This document shows, piece after piece, positions 29,823-41,332 of a stretch of DNA of 64,000 bases. The DNA is from Siderastrea siderea (lineage: Eukaryota; Cnidaria; Anthozoa; Scleractinia; Rhizangiidae). The position numbers and the translations under genes were made by a program. The stretch is taken from NCBI GenBank assembly GCA_964030785.1, contig OZ034971.1:41394304-41458303 (forward strand). The letters run 5' to 3'. The notes under the pieces are model-generated. The model had not been told where the DNA came from and did no database searches. It was given only the letters and a program-made list of their open reading frames with translations. Position 1 is the first letter of the stretch; each line of letters opens with the position of its first letter.

Positions 29823-31235
29823 TTACAGTGTGTTGCCCAGTTTTGTACACTTTAGTTTGTAATCGCTATATCTTTTCGCCTATGAGACGAAAATTTCTGA
29901 AATTTCTTTTAAAGATAGCCCATTAACTTATCTTTAATATATAAAACGATTGGCCGCTTGATCCACGTATGTTAAAAAATTATGCCATTTTTCCCAAAAC
30001 TCCTAAGTTGCCCAGTGCTTCGTACACCTGGCCCAGTTTTCGTACATCGACAAAACAACATTTCTCCACGAAAACGCTCGACGCAAATTGATGTGTCAGC
30101 CACCCTGCTGAGTGCTTATCGTGTTTTCTCTTCGATTTTGTGAATAAATATCGGCTTAGCGACCAATGTTTGGTGTACAAAGCAAATGGTTATTCGGGGG
30201 GTGGATGTTTAATCGATCCTGCAGTGTTGATTTTTTGTCCCTCACTTTTGGGCGGCTTTTCTTACGCTCAATCCACTGTCTCGTACGTCATTTACTGCCT
30301 TGGTAAAGGTAGTTGACAGGTTACCATTCTGCGTATTACAACTGTTAAGAAAAGGCCTTATCAGATTCGACGTTTTCCTTCCGTTTCCGCTTACGCCTTT
30401 AGAATAGCAAACGCTTTACTTCCGTTTCCGCTTACGCTTGCTTTTCTTACCTACTTTTGTAAATATTTATTAGAATCGCAACGGAGTGAAAAAAACCGGT
30501 AAAACCGGTAAACTAACGATATTTCAAGGTGTATGTCAACATTCTATGCATAGACATCTACCTTAGTTAATTATTTGACGATTTAGATTGTTTGCGTGGG
30601 ATCAAGATTATTAAATATTCGTGACCTTTGCATGACCTGGATGTAAAGCGTCGCTGTTATACCACAACGAATACATGTAGTGTATCGTACTTTGCAAGGA
30701 TTGTTGTGTAATCTTTGCTGCACTTACGACTTATTAGTTTTCGAACAGTAAAGTTTAGAATTCAGTTCTTTAACTTATTTAAAAATAGGTTTTTAGAAAG
30801 GCGCAGCTAAGTGTACGAAAACTGGCACAGTAGGTCGAAATGTATGCGAAGATTCTCACCGCTAAAATTCAGGAGCAGTTAAATTTAAGCCGGCGTTGGA
30901 AGTTTTTCCATTCACTTTCATCTTTTATCTATCATCTGCCCAAAACTCATGAAGTTCCTTGCAAAATTACCAACAAAACAGGCTATTTGTTCATCTATAA
31001 TACCTTTACTGTGCTGTGAAAAGTGCAAATATTACTCACCTCGACAGAAATTGACCGCACTGACCTGCTTCTTCGTCAAAAAGCCCGGCAAAACCGGCAA
31101 TTTATAACTGAAATGTTCCTTTTACTTTTGGAATTCTTCGGTTGACGAAGATTTAAATGACCGACGAAAATAATCAAATAAAGTTCTTTTTGTACGAAAA
31201 CTGGGCCCGTACGAAAACTGGGCAACATACTGTAA
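29823..31235. mobile_element. 1.4 kb non-autonomous DNA transposon with 6 bp duplication
   Basis: Ends: 'TTACAGTGTGTTGCCCAG' on the left and the inverse 'TTACAGTATGTTGCCCAG' on the right, bordered by TGACAG on both sides (29817-29822, 31236-31241). The motif GCCCAGTTTTCGTAC recurs near both ends, pointing inward (29833, 30009, 30028; inverted near 30816, 31193, 31210). No transposase ORF inside. A 6-base duplication with these tips does not let me name the superfamily. Confidence 0.75.
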
Positions 31236-31646
31236 TGACAGGATATGGAAACATTTAAAAAACCAAGCAAGACTGCTCCTGGGTAAAATATGTGTTCATT
31301 TTGATGCCTGAACAAAAAATTAAGCTGTGCTCAGCCTCTAGAATGACCTTTCGAGCTTGGTTTTACAGAACAGATCCTCAAAATATTGGAGGACAATTCG
31401 GAACACTTTCGGGCTTTTTGAGAAACACTTTTCGAAAGGGAACGAGCCAAAGAAAGCCCCGAAACTATATTTCACAGCGAAAAGTTTCAGGACTATTTTT
31501 GGGAAACGAGCACCTGTTTATTCCTTGGAGGCTCCGCTTTAAGGCGTGGCTAAATCTATATATTATTGTTGACTATAACTTAATTAGTAGCTTGCCCTTC
31601 TCATGGCGATTCAAAGCTTTTTTTTTGCGTAGGGTACCTTGATTTG

Positions 31647-32825
31647 TTATGGAGCAATTCTACGGAGTCGACGTGTAGGCAATGGTGGACCTACACGGCG
31701 TCCCCCACGGCGTCCCCCACGTGTAGGCAATGGTGGACCTACACGGCCTCCCCCACGGCGTCTTACACGGCGTCCCCCACGGCGTCCTCCACGGCGTCCT
31801 CCACGGCGTCCCCCACGGCGTCCTACACGACGTCCCCCACGGCGTCCTACACGACGTCCCCCACGGCGTCCTATACGACGTCCCCCACGGCGTCCCCCAC
31901 GGCGTCCTACACGGCGTCCTCCGGGGCGCCTTCCACGGCGGAACGTGGCGCGACGCGGACGAAAACGAAAACGCTGTGGATCTGATGACTTCTCTACTAA
32001 AGTGGACAAACCGTTTTCATCCTCCTCTTCATAGTCCTCCTCTGCATTATCTTCTTCGTCTTCACCATCAGCGTTGTCATCTTCATCTTCATTGTCATCT
32101 TCATCAACATCATTTTTATCTTCAGTTTCTTTATTTTCATCTTTAGCTAGTTCGTCTTCATCTTCAAAGTTACCATCACTGCTGCAAATATGCAAAAATC
32201 AATATCAATTTGGCTAGTCCAATTTAGCTAACCCTCCACTATTTCCACGTTGCGGGAGAAGATAATTTTCATTTTATTCTCTCACAATTCACAATAGATT
32301 CATATCAGCACTTCGCTTAACAGAAAATTAGCTAATTAGCTCAAGGGAAAAGTTAACTAGCACAGATCAAGCAAGATTTCTACTGTACCTCTGATCCTTG
32401 TTTTCGACTTCATTGTCGAAGCCTCTGTCCCTAAAACAACAAAAGGTAAAAATCAGCATTATCTTTCGCAAATTTAAGTTACATTTAGGAACAACAACTA
32501 ACAGCATCATATGAGGAATTACTGAAAACGAAAAGAATTCCTATTGTATAACTGAACATTTGACGCTGGAAACGAAAGGGCTTACACACATCCTTACATT
32601 ATCAGATTAAGGAAAGGGCTTTTTTTTCTCCAAACTCCCGGGTCATTATCGTCAATTAGCTTTAAACTAAAATGTCTCTTACTTTTCTATGTCTTCTGCT
32701 TGAAAATCGCTTGCAATTTCCCTCAGTTCAGGATTCTTTGCTTCCTCTGTATCTTCACTTGATGGAAAAGCCAAGCCCACGGTCAGTACAAAGCCAAACA
32801 GAGCTAAGAGGATCAATGTCTTCAT
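31647..32825 (-). CDS. Secreted protein: signal peptide, acidic region, Gly-Arg repeat tail (3 exons)
   Basis: Three exons on the minus strand: 32825-32683, 32430-32389 and 32181-31647, with donors 'AA|GTAAGA' and 'AG|GTACAG' and acceptors 'TTTTAG|GG' and 'TTTGCAG|CAG'. They join in frame to 239 residues. Residues 1-20 are a clear signal peptide ('MKTLILLALFGFVLTVGLAF'). Residues ~22-130 are very acidic (Glu/Asp runs). A switch at 'FRFRPRRATFRRGRR' leads to a C-terminal ~95 residues made of four-residue GGRR/GRRV units with two 'VGPPLPTR' motifs. The layout (acidic pro-region, dibasic sites, cationic repeats) resembles precursors of cationic antimicrobial or other processed peptides; a skeletal-matrix protein is an alternative. 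A TATA box lies ~50 bases upstream. I do not recognise the family. The coding repeat (12-base units, ~31680-31940) also opens the other frames, which are shadows. Confidence 0.8.
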
Positions 32826-32870
32826 GTTAGCGACTTCTCAACGTCTGCTTCAAGAACAAAACAAAATTGT

Positions 32871-32880
32871 GCTTTTATAT
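32871..32880 (-). promoter_or_regulatory. TATA box of the secreted-protein gene
   Basis: On the minus strand 'ACATATAAAAGCAC', about 46-55 bases before the ATG, leaving a short 5' leader. Confidence 0.65.
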
Positions 32881-33268
32881 GTTTGGAGAAACGTACGCAA
32901 ATGTGCCTTTTGGGACCAGTCGCCCACAGAGCTGGGATATTAACAAGTCATCTTATGTTATTGGCTTCAGAAACTAATTTTACTAACACAACAAACTCGA
33001 AGGTGCTAATTTTAAAACAATTTCCATTTCAAGTGCTGTTTTAACATTATATAACAACCCAGAATGTGACGAAAATGGGATGATATTCATACCACATTTC
33101 TCATTACTAATAAATACTTTGGATCCATTGAAACCTATTGTTCTTGTAATTTAACTTTGTATCACCCAATAAATGAAATAAAAAGTAGTAAATCACGTCT
33201 AAGAAGCAAAAATAATCAGATTATGACATACAAACAAGACTTGAAAGAGATCCTAGGCTCAGTCACCG

Positions 33269-33270
<2 letters not shown>

Positions 33271-33349
<79 letters not shown>
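33271..33349. repeat. (TTA)n microsatellite
   Basis: About 26 units. The Leu-rich ORF over it is an artefact of the repeat. Confidence 0.97.
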
Positions 33350-33644
33350 CGTCATCATCTTTACAAAGCTATGTAAAGTATTTCCTGTGATTCTATTCTA
33401 AGTGCGTCTTCGTGAGATCGTCTAATTGCCGCCCTGTCTATATCATTTCTCTTAAAATTTTTTACAATGGTAAACATGTTGGAGAAGAGAAAGAATGACT
33501 TTGAGAAAGCACAGCCATTTAATATCTTGTAAAGCTTCTAATCGCATGTCGAGAGATCTTTTTCCTTTGTTTTTTTCGGTGGTTGTTGCTGCTTTTGTTG
33601 TTGATGATGGATTATGTCAGGATTTAATGATAAATAAACCAGAT

Positions 33645-35135
33645 TGTTATACACAGGAGATATTTAACACGATTCAAAAAAACCTGAAAAGCGCGAACCT
33701 GTTGATGCTTGAGATTTACAATTGACGACTTATCAGGGCAAAATCATACATATGGTACCAGCACTATTTTGGGGGTTACCCTGAGTTTCATAACGTCAAA
33801 TCCTCAGGTCCTCAACTTGATACTACATTCCTGCAATAACAGTTGTCAGTCAATAAAATATTGTAGCTCAAGGCAATGTATCGGAAATATATCGTTGCAA
33901 CAAACACACAGCGTATGGCTCGTTCGGTGTTTCCTGCCTCTTTAGGATTTATTTAGATATCTATTATCATTACCGGTAAAACAAAATAGCTATGGATCGT
34001 TTTGTTTGTCTTTGGATTAAGCATTTCATTTCAGAATGAGAATGCACACTAAAACAATTGCCAAAATCACACCGTATTGCGCTCATATTATTTCCCTTGA
34101 TTGCGCAGACTAAATTAAGAGAAGCGACAAATGCGTATTTGAGAAGTATGTTTATATGTGAAATAAGAATGAAAGGTATTTAAAAGAGTTGAACTGAGAG
34201 ATTGTCGCTGTGATTTCCCGGTCAGTATAGGCATGAGCGTTCGCAAAGAAAGTTTAAAGATTTCTGGCTGGAACTGGTATCTTAAACTCGTCACGTTGCC
34301 ATACTGATGGAGCATTTACAGACAGTGCCAACCTTTGAACAATGTAAACCTAATTTACGCAAAAGGCTACAACCTGGAGAGGAGTTAAGTCACCATTACT
34401 TACTTTTGTTGCCCTATTAAAGATGCCCTTGCTGGTCATAAAATAAGAACAATTGTGTTACTTTCACTCCCAAAGCCAGTCACGTCTCAGCTAATAGAGG
34501 TATAATTCTAACTTTTGAGTTTTTGGATAAGATAAGAAATTAAGTTTGATCATTAAACTAAAGAGGTATACTGTAGAACATTATTGTACATACGGTGCTA
34601 CTGATTGTGCATATTCTGTAAAATCTAATTTAACTTTATTCTTGTTCAATATCGGCTGCTTCAGGAAAGTTTAGGGACCAGTTATTAATCCATCTATCGT
34701 ACCTGCTTAAACTCTTAGCAAACGATAGTTTTACCCTAGTTTTCACCCTTGGATTAAACATTATTTGGAAATTGAAAAGCTTTTATTTATTTATGTAACG
34801 TTTATTAGGTAATCACATTACTGGGCTTAAACTTGAATTAAAAATAGACTCATTCGACAAGTGGTTTCCGGTGTTGCAAGTTTTGTGGAATTCTTTTGTA
34901 ATATTTGGGAACTTGGATTTGAGAAGTAGTCCGAGATTGACTACGAGTACGAGTTCTTAATTGCAGTTTGCAGGCCACATTCCAATCTTATTTCTGGAGC
35001 TTCCTTTTCTACTAGTAAACAACACGAAGGAGCGAGGGCTCTGGAAGCGTCACTGGTTTGAAATTGAGAATTCGTACTCCTACTGAATCTCGTACTCGTA
35101 GTTCGATCTGGTCGCTATTAAATAACTGAGATAAC
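33645..35135 (+). repeat. Dispersed repeat unit, copy A
   Basis: It shares, in order, 'GATATTTAACACGATTCAA', 'GGGTTACCCTGA', 'TCATAACGTCAAATCC', 'TTAATCCATC.ATCGTAC' and the 'ACTACGAGTACGAG' foldback with copies B and C. It is truncated at its right end and joined to another dispersed family at ~35150. Non-coding. Confidence 0.7.
34928..35112. repeat. Small foldback element 'ACTACGAGTACGAG' in copy A
   Basis: Inverted ends around 'GATTGACTACGAGTACGAG' and 'CTCGTACTCGTAGTTCGATC'; ~185 bases. Copies at 37087-37280 and 47341-47553. Confidence 0.65.
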
Positions 35136-35845
35136 TGTTTTTATTGTGCCTTGAAAATTCATGTATTTAACTAAGATCAAATTTTCATCTGCGACATTCT
35201 TAAAGAGAGTACAGGCTATTAATTGAAACGGTTTCCTATGTTCCTGGGTGAAAAGAATATTGAATGATCCTGCTTATACACACTAACATATACTTGTCCG
35301 AGTAGGCTTTTTAAAATTAAGTTTGCGCAAAGAGATTATGATAAGGTAAAGTTGAATGCTTGCTGATGCACCGAAATTATTTCACATTGCTAAGAAACTA
35401 AATAGAAATATAACCATCGAATGTATCAAAACATAGCTAGCAAATCTACGCAATCAAATTCGCCTTACTTACGGGAGAAAAAAATATTTCACTAAGCTTA
35501 TAATCGTTCAATCTTTGCCTACATTTCCACTGGCTATGTCATAAAACGATTGTTTCATGCTTTTAGCAGTGCGTACATCGAGTTAAGGATGCATTTGGAA
35601 AGCTTGGAGAGCACTCGGGACTGAGCTAGAGTTGGTCTCCAAACTCTTACGCTTCCTTCGGGCTCTCTAGACTTCCCGCGTACATCCCTAACTCGATGAA
35701 CGCACGCGTTTCAAAGAGTTTCAAATCAAAAAGTCAAGATGGGCTAAGACCACCGTTTCCTAAGGGTATATCTGTTGTAGGTTAAAATGAATTTTAGGTC
35801 AAATGGTTTAAAACTAGTTTGATTTGTATTTCCTTTGTTTTAAAG

Positions 35846-35892
35846 TCATCGTCACCATCATCATCACCATCATCATCATCATCATCATCATA
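35846..35892. repeat. (CAT)n microsatellite
   Basis: Run of CAT/CAC triplets. Confidence 0.9.
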
Positions 35893-35909
35893 TCCTTAAT
35901 TTAAAATTA

Positions 35910-38110
35910 CACAGCAGATATTTAACACGATTCAATAAAGGTGGAAAAAGCGAGCCTTTAGGTGCTTAAGATTTAAAATTGACTAGCTATCAGGACAAAA
36001 TTATAAAAATGACACCAGTACTATTTTAAGGGTTACCCTGACTTTCATAACGTCAAATCCCTAGGTCCTCTACTTGATATTACATTCATGCGATGACATA
36101 CAGTATGTGGTTTGTTGAGCGTCCTGCCTCTTTAAAATTTATTTTTAAAAATACCTATTTTTACTACCGGTGATTCCAAAATAGCGTTGGATCGTTTTGT
36201 TTGTCTTCGTGTTAAGCATATCATTTAAGAGTGAAAATGCACACTACAAAAAGTGCCGTCACACCGTTTGCACTCCTGTTGTTTGCTATGATTGTGCCCA
36301 GCCTAAATTATGAGAAACAGCAAAACAAATTGTGTCTAAGAAACAGTTTCTTTAGCAGAACTTTTCAAATCGCCCAAAAATAAACATCCAATCCTTATTT
36401 TTTCTGATGAAAAATTTGAGAAGCATGTGAAATGAGCATGAAAGATATTCAAAAGAAATGAGCTGGGAGCTTATCGTTGTGATTTCAGCCAGTATAGGCA
36501 TTAACAGTCACAGAGAAAGAATGAAACTTTCACATCACATTGCGATAATTTGAACAATGTTAAGCTAATTTAAACGAAAGGGTACAGCTCAGAATTGAAG
36601 TCACCACCAATTACTTTTGTTGCAATATTAAAGATGCCCTTTTTGGTCGTCTAGTTATAATCATAAAATAAGACCATATGTTTGAATCATTTTACTCCCA
36701 AAGCCGGTCACATCTCAGCTAATAAAGATAAATAATTCTAACTTTTTAGTTAATGGATAAGATAAGAAAGTTTGATCATTCAAGTATCAAAAAAAGGTAC
36801 TGTGAATATTCTTGTACATACAGTGCTACTGATTTTCCATATTCTGTAAAGGGATTAGTGATCAATCCAACCATCGTACATGGTACTACTCTTAGCAAAC
36901 AATAGTTTTATCCTAGTTTTGTCCCTTTGGATTTAAAAATTCTTTGAAAATTGAACAGCTTTATTATACTTATGTAATGTTGATTAAACAATCCCACTAC
37001 TGGGTTTATACTTGATTAAAAATAGACGTAAGTGGTTTCCTTCGTTGCTATTTTTGTGGAATTCTTTCGTAATATTTGGGAACTTTAGATTTGACTACGA
37101 GTACGAGTTCTCAATTCCAGTTTGCAGGGCCTAAATTATCACATCACATTCCAATCTCATTTCTGGAGCTTCCTTGTCTTCTAATAAACAACGCAAAGGA
37201 GTGAAGGCTCTGGAAACGTCACTGGTTTGAAATTCAGACGTCGTACTCCTTCTCAATCACGTACTCGTAGTCTAATCTGGTCGCTTTTAAATAACTGAGA
37301 TGCAGTTGTTTGAGTGGAACTAGGCTTCATCATGATCTTCACGATCAAAATTAATTTTAATGACTATATCGGAACCAAAGTCAAAACACAAAACTTCAAC
37401 TTTATTAAAAAATATGTATCGCAAATGTTCTGCTTGCATACACGAAAAACAGCTTGTTTTCCTTTTTTTTTTCTCCTGTGTCTCTTTTCTGATGTCGGCG
37501 TCCTTTATTAGAAATCACTGATTTCAGTTGAATCTTTTCCATATGGAGAGACCAGAAAAAGTAGTGGGCAAGTTACAAGTTTTCGCGTCTTTGTTATAGG
37601 AGTTCTTATTTCATGACTGGTGTATTTTATTCGAAAATTACTAATACTTACTATTCTAAACATAGAGTTCTCTTTGTGCACTATGTTATGGCTAATAATT
37701 TGAACAGCCAAACAATTGCTAGGCTGAATTTAGCCTACGTGTAAAGATTATTTTTAATTTTAAGTTGACAATTTTGTAACAATCTAAACATATTTTTCGT
37801 TAATTTGCAGTGAATGACGTTCTGCATCAATTTAACGAGTAAACCTCGAAACTACGGTCCGTGAGAAACATTCATATGGGCAATATATTTTCTTAAGTGT
37901 TGAAGAACGGAGCAAAATTTTTTTTTTTCGGTAAACGAGACCTTACTGGATCTCCACTGTCGGACTACCCTACCTAAATATAACTGAAGTGGAAGCAGAA
38001 ACTCAGAAGAAGTTTGAAAACTAAATTGACAGAATTTATTTATCATAACAAGTTGCGATCTCATCAAGCTGCAATTGGCGAGTATTGAGTGCGATATCCG
38101 ATTAAAAAAG
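35910..38110 (+). repeat. Dispersed repeat unit, copy B (most complete, ~2.2 kb)
   Basis: Begins at 'CAGATATTTAACACGATTC' and ends near 'ATTGAGTGCGATATCC'. It shares its first part with copy A and its second with C and D, so it defines the unit. No ORF is conserved between copies; it may be a non-autonomous transposon or satellite-like unit. Confidence 0.65.
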
Positions 38111-39216
38111 AGACATACAAAATAAAAGCAAAATAGATTCAAAATCTGTTTTCATGAAATTCTCCATTTAGATTAGACGTATTCAAAAAGACTTTGAATG
38201 AACAGGAAACACCAAATATTTTTTACTCACAGGCCGATGTGTTGTTTGTATTTTACAGCAATACAGTTGCAATTTATGAATTTTTTTTTAGCCAAAACTA
38301 TTTTCTTGGTTCGATCATGTGACCGACGTTCGAAGCTCAGAGATGTTTAATTCCCGAAATATATCCCTCATTTATCACTTGCCGGCATTCGGATAAGCCT
38401 TCTCTTTGAAGAAAATGCTACTGATCCTGTCCTGGAAGAACTAATTGGTTCCTTTGAGCACCATTGAGCCCTTCAATGTCCTTTCCATTTGAAACGAGAC
38501 TTCCAGAGCTTTCCCATTTGTTAAATAGCGTATTTATATTTCCTAAACCCTCTTGAAAATTGTTGGGCGCAACAATTGGTCGGGTTCCCTATAACCTCCA
38601 AATAAGCGTGTTGGAGGCATATGCATTGCAATAACCTTACCCATGTCCCCAAGAAAACCACAGTGAAAACATAAGGCCTCTTCCATCCCCACCTCTATAG
38701 GATATCATTAAGCAACCAAAGAGTCATCTAGTGACCTTGAACAACCTACTACGATGAAACGTTCGTAAAACCTAAGGGCAGGACCCTAAAGGTCCGTCTT
38801 AATTAGTAACTTATGAATTAAGTTGGTGTTTTTCTCAATCTAGTTTGTATTTCTTTGGCACATTGGGTTTTATTTACTGGTTGCTAATTTATTGAATACC
38901 TGAGATGTCGCTTTGACCTCAATACTAAAGTAAAGCTCTATATCTTTTATTTCATTTGAGGAATTTTTTTTTATCTTCTACAGATGTTTTGCGTTCATTT
39001 GAAGTGAATGACATTTAACGACTTAACTAAGACGCGCCATTCAGTCTTAACGAATTAAGTCTGAGGATGGCCATTTAAAGGATGTTTTGACGTTTGCTAA
39101 AGCCATTTCATTGATTTTCTTGGTTACTGTAAGTTCTGTGTTAAAAATGGCCAAAGGGATTTTCGTACTGGCATATAGTAAATATTCATGTAGACTCTTA
39201 TTACTGCTAAGGGTTA

Positions 39217-39725
39217 TCAATCAATATGTAACCAGGGTCGAAAGCGAGGTCTCAACTTTTTATTTCAAGTTACCTTATATAAGCCATTATTCTGGCGTCA
39301 CTCAGAAACGCATTCGCCACCTTATAAAATGCTACTGCAATAACCTTGATATTAAGTTAATTATTTCTTCTTTTAAAATCGGAAGCTTGTTTAGCGCGAA
39401 AGACCCTGTCCCTAGCAATCTCCGTTCGAGTGTTGTTTACAAATTTTCATGTACAGGCTGTAACACTTGTTACGTCGGTGAAACGACCCGTCACTTTTCA
39501 ACACGGGTACGTGAACATTTAACTACGGATAGGGCCTCTCACGTATACAAACACTTACAACAATCTGAAAGTTGCCGTAATTTGTGTTCGGCCAATTGTT
39601 TCAGTATTACAGACTACACCACTACTAGCTTTCAACTCAAGATCAAAGAATCTTTACATTTCCACTGGGAAAAGCCCACTTTAAATCAACAGGTTAAACA
39701 TGTTAATTTAAAATTGTATGTTTAG
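39217..39725 (+). CDS. Penelope-like element C-terminus with GIY-YIG endonuclease (partial)
   Basis: The open frame to TAG/TAA at 39725 encodes 'RSSVVYKFSCTGCNTCYVGE' followed by 'TRHFSTRVREHL': a Cys-x2-Cys-x3-Tyr-Val-Gly-Glu start and the Arg of the GIY-YIG nuclease. In Penelope-like elements this domain follows the RT and nicks the target. The RT is missing because the copy is 5'-truncated. The frame upstream of ~39217 belongs to repeat E, so the ATG at 39087 is not a real start. Confidence 0.75.
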
Positions 39726-39836
39726 ATTTCACATAATCACGTTTTTTTTTATTTTTGCTATTCTTGCTTATATTTTCATTTACAATCGGTGATCACTATT
39801 GCACATAAATAGCTTTGTTGTAACATTTTCCTTCCA

Positions 39837-39864
39837 CTGAGGATGGCATCAGGGATGCCGAAAC
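39837..39864 (+). ncRNA. Hammerhead-like core in the Penelope tail
   Basis: 'CTGAGGA' (CUGANGA box), a perfect 6-pair stem II (GGCATC/GATGCC), then 'GAAAC'. 'ACTTGT' after GAA could form a tiny stem III followed by 'A'. A matching stem I is not evident, so activity is doubtful. Confidence 0.4.
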
Positions 39865-40358
39865 TTGTATTCTTTAAAACTTAATAATAATGTGCTGTAT
39901 CTTAAAATATTACTAGACATCGAAATGAAAAAAGGTATTCAAGTAACTGAGCGAAGCACTTTATGGCGGAAAGCGATTTTATTCAGCTTATTCCTGATGG
40001 GAGCTCCGCTATTAGGCTTGCCTAGTTATATTCATTATATATTATGGTCTAACTGTAGAAGGTTAGAGTTCCTAGCTCTGAGCTGCTATCCGGCTCACAC
40101 AAAAAGATTACCCCTCCGGGTAAGGTTCAGCGCTGTCAGCTATTCACACTATTGTCAACAGAACCTCTTTTCTCAGTCGAAAATTTAAGTATTAGCCACT
40201 TCTCAGCTACAACTTAAATTTATGTATTTTGGAGCATCTAATACAGAGTTGTCTGTAAAGTGACATCGATTAACCGCAGCCTTCGTTTCTGTCTTTTAAC
40301 TATTCACTGTTAGGCACCATAAACAATCAGTGGATATCGTGTATAATAATCACATTAC

Positions 40359-40396
<38 letters not shown>
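40359..40396. repeat. (TTA)n microsatellite
   Basis: About 12 units. Flanked by gene-free sequence (40220-41330). Confidence 0.95.
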
Positions 40397-40400
<4 letters not shown>

Positions 40401-41332
40401 TCAGACCAAAAATCAAGTTTCGACCTTTAATAACTCCGATCCCTCCCCACTGCTTCATTTTTGGAGGGAGGGGAAGGGGCCCTACGCGTACTCTTTCCAA
40501 AGGCAAAAATTTCCTATTTGTTTCTGTGACAACTTAACCCTTTGTTTACACAATTTCCAAATAAGCTAGTTAAAAGAGGGCGTCGCTGATATTCGCCGGA
40601 GACAGTAGGCGCTTACCAATTTTCTTTCTAGGAGTAAAGGCACCTTAATAGAAGCCTCCGACAGTACTAATACACTCACTGTTGCCTAAAGAAAAATCGT
40701 ATTGTCACAAGTTCAGCTAGTGTTGTTATGATTGTTTTCTCCGCAAAGAATCTTTTAAATCTTTACCGCAAATACTTAATATTAATAGGTTCTATAAATA
40801 CAGTTTCCTCCAACTTTCTGTCTTGGATGTAAGAGCCTATATAAGAAAAGAGGGTCTCAAGTACTTTGAAGGCAACCATCTGATTATGATATTAAACCTT
40901 GAACAAGACAAGAATGATATTCGTTTGCTGTGAAGGGATATAATTATGTGTTGGCGCAAACCCTTTTAGAAAATAGTTTTCAATGTACATTAAAACTTAA
41001 TAAAATAAGGTTGATCTTATTGACTTTGTTTTCTCGATCAAAAAAGGGGCTCAGTGAATACAGAAATCGCCTAGAATGGGAAAATTTAAACCGCCGAAAT
41101 TCGAAATATTCATGTGGGTTATTTATAGAAAAGAAGGAGAGGTAAGTTGAGTTTAAATGAACCATGGCAATACCGCGTTCCATATCGACCTCAGCGCCCT
41201 GTCTCTCACGTAGTCAAGGAAACAAATTCAGAAAACAGCTTAAAATCACTAAGTACTAACATTGATAAACAAAACGCGACCCGATTAATGCAGACAACTC
41301 CAAAGACATAAGGCGTAAAAACATCGAGAAAA

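Larger units (their letters stand above)
39217..39912 (+). mobile_element. 5'-truncated Penelope-like element copy, bounded by an empty site
   Basis: The segment is absent from the matching place in repeat E right copy (~45117), where 'CATGTAGACTTTATTACTA' runs directly into 'GATCGAAATGAAAAA'. Short 'TTACTGCTA'/'TTACTAGA' may be remains of the target duplication. It contains the end of the ORF with the GIY-YIG domain and a hammerhead-like tail. Confidence 0.75.
38345..40220 (+). repeat. Repeat unit E, left copy (interrupted by a Penelope insertion)
   Basis: Matches 44250-45793 in the same orientation ('CATTTATCA.TTGCCGGCATT', 'GATCCTGTCCTGGAAG'-like, 'ATGGGAGCTCCGCTATTAGG'). The right copy lacks the 39217-39912 segment. 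Confidence 0.75.

Noticed and set aside
31639..32146. Plus-strand ORFs rich in Arg/Pro/Thr or Ser/Thr/Ala repeats
   Set aside because: They are antisense frames of the Gly-Arg coding repeat; the minus-strand gene has signal peptide, splice sites and TATA box.
33157..33390. Leu-rich ORF
   Set aside because: Produced by the (TTA)n microsatellite.
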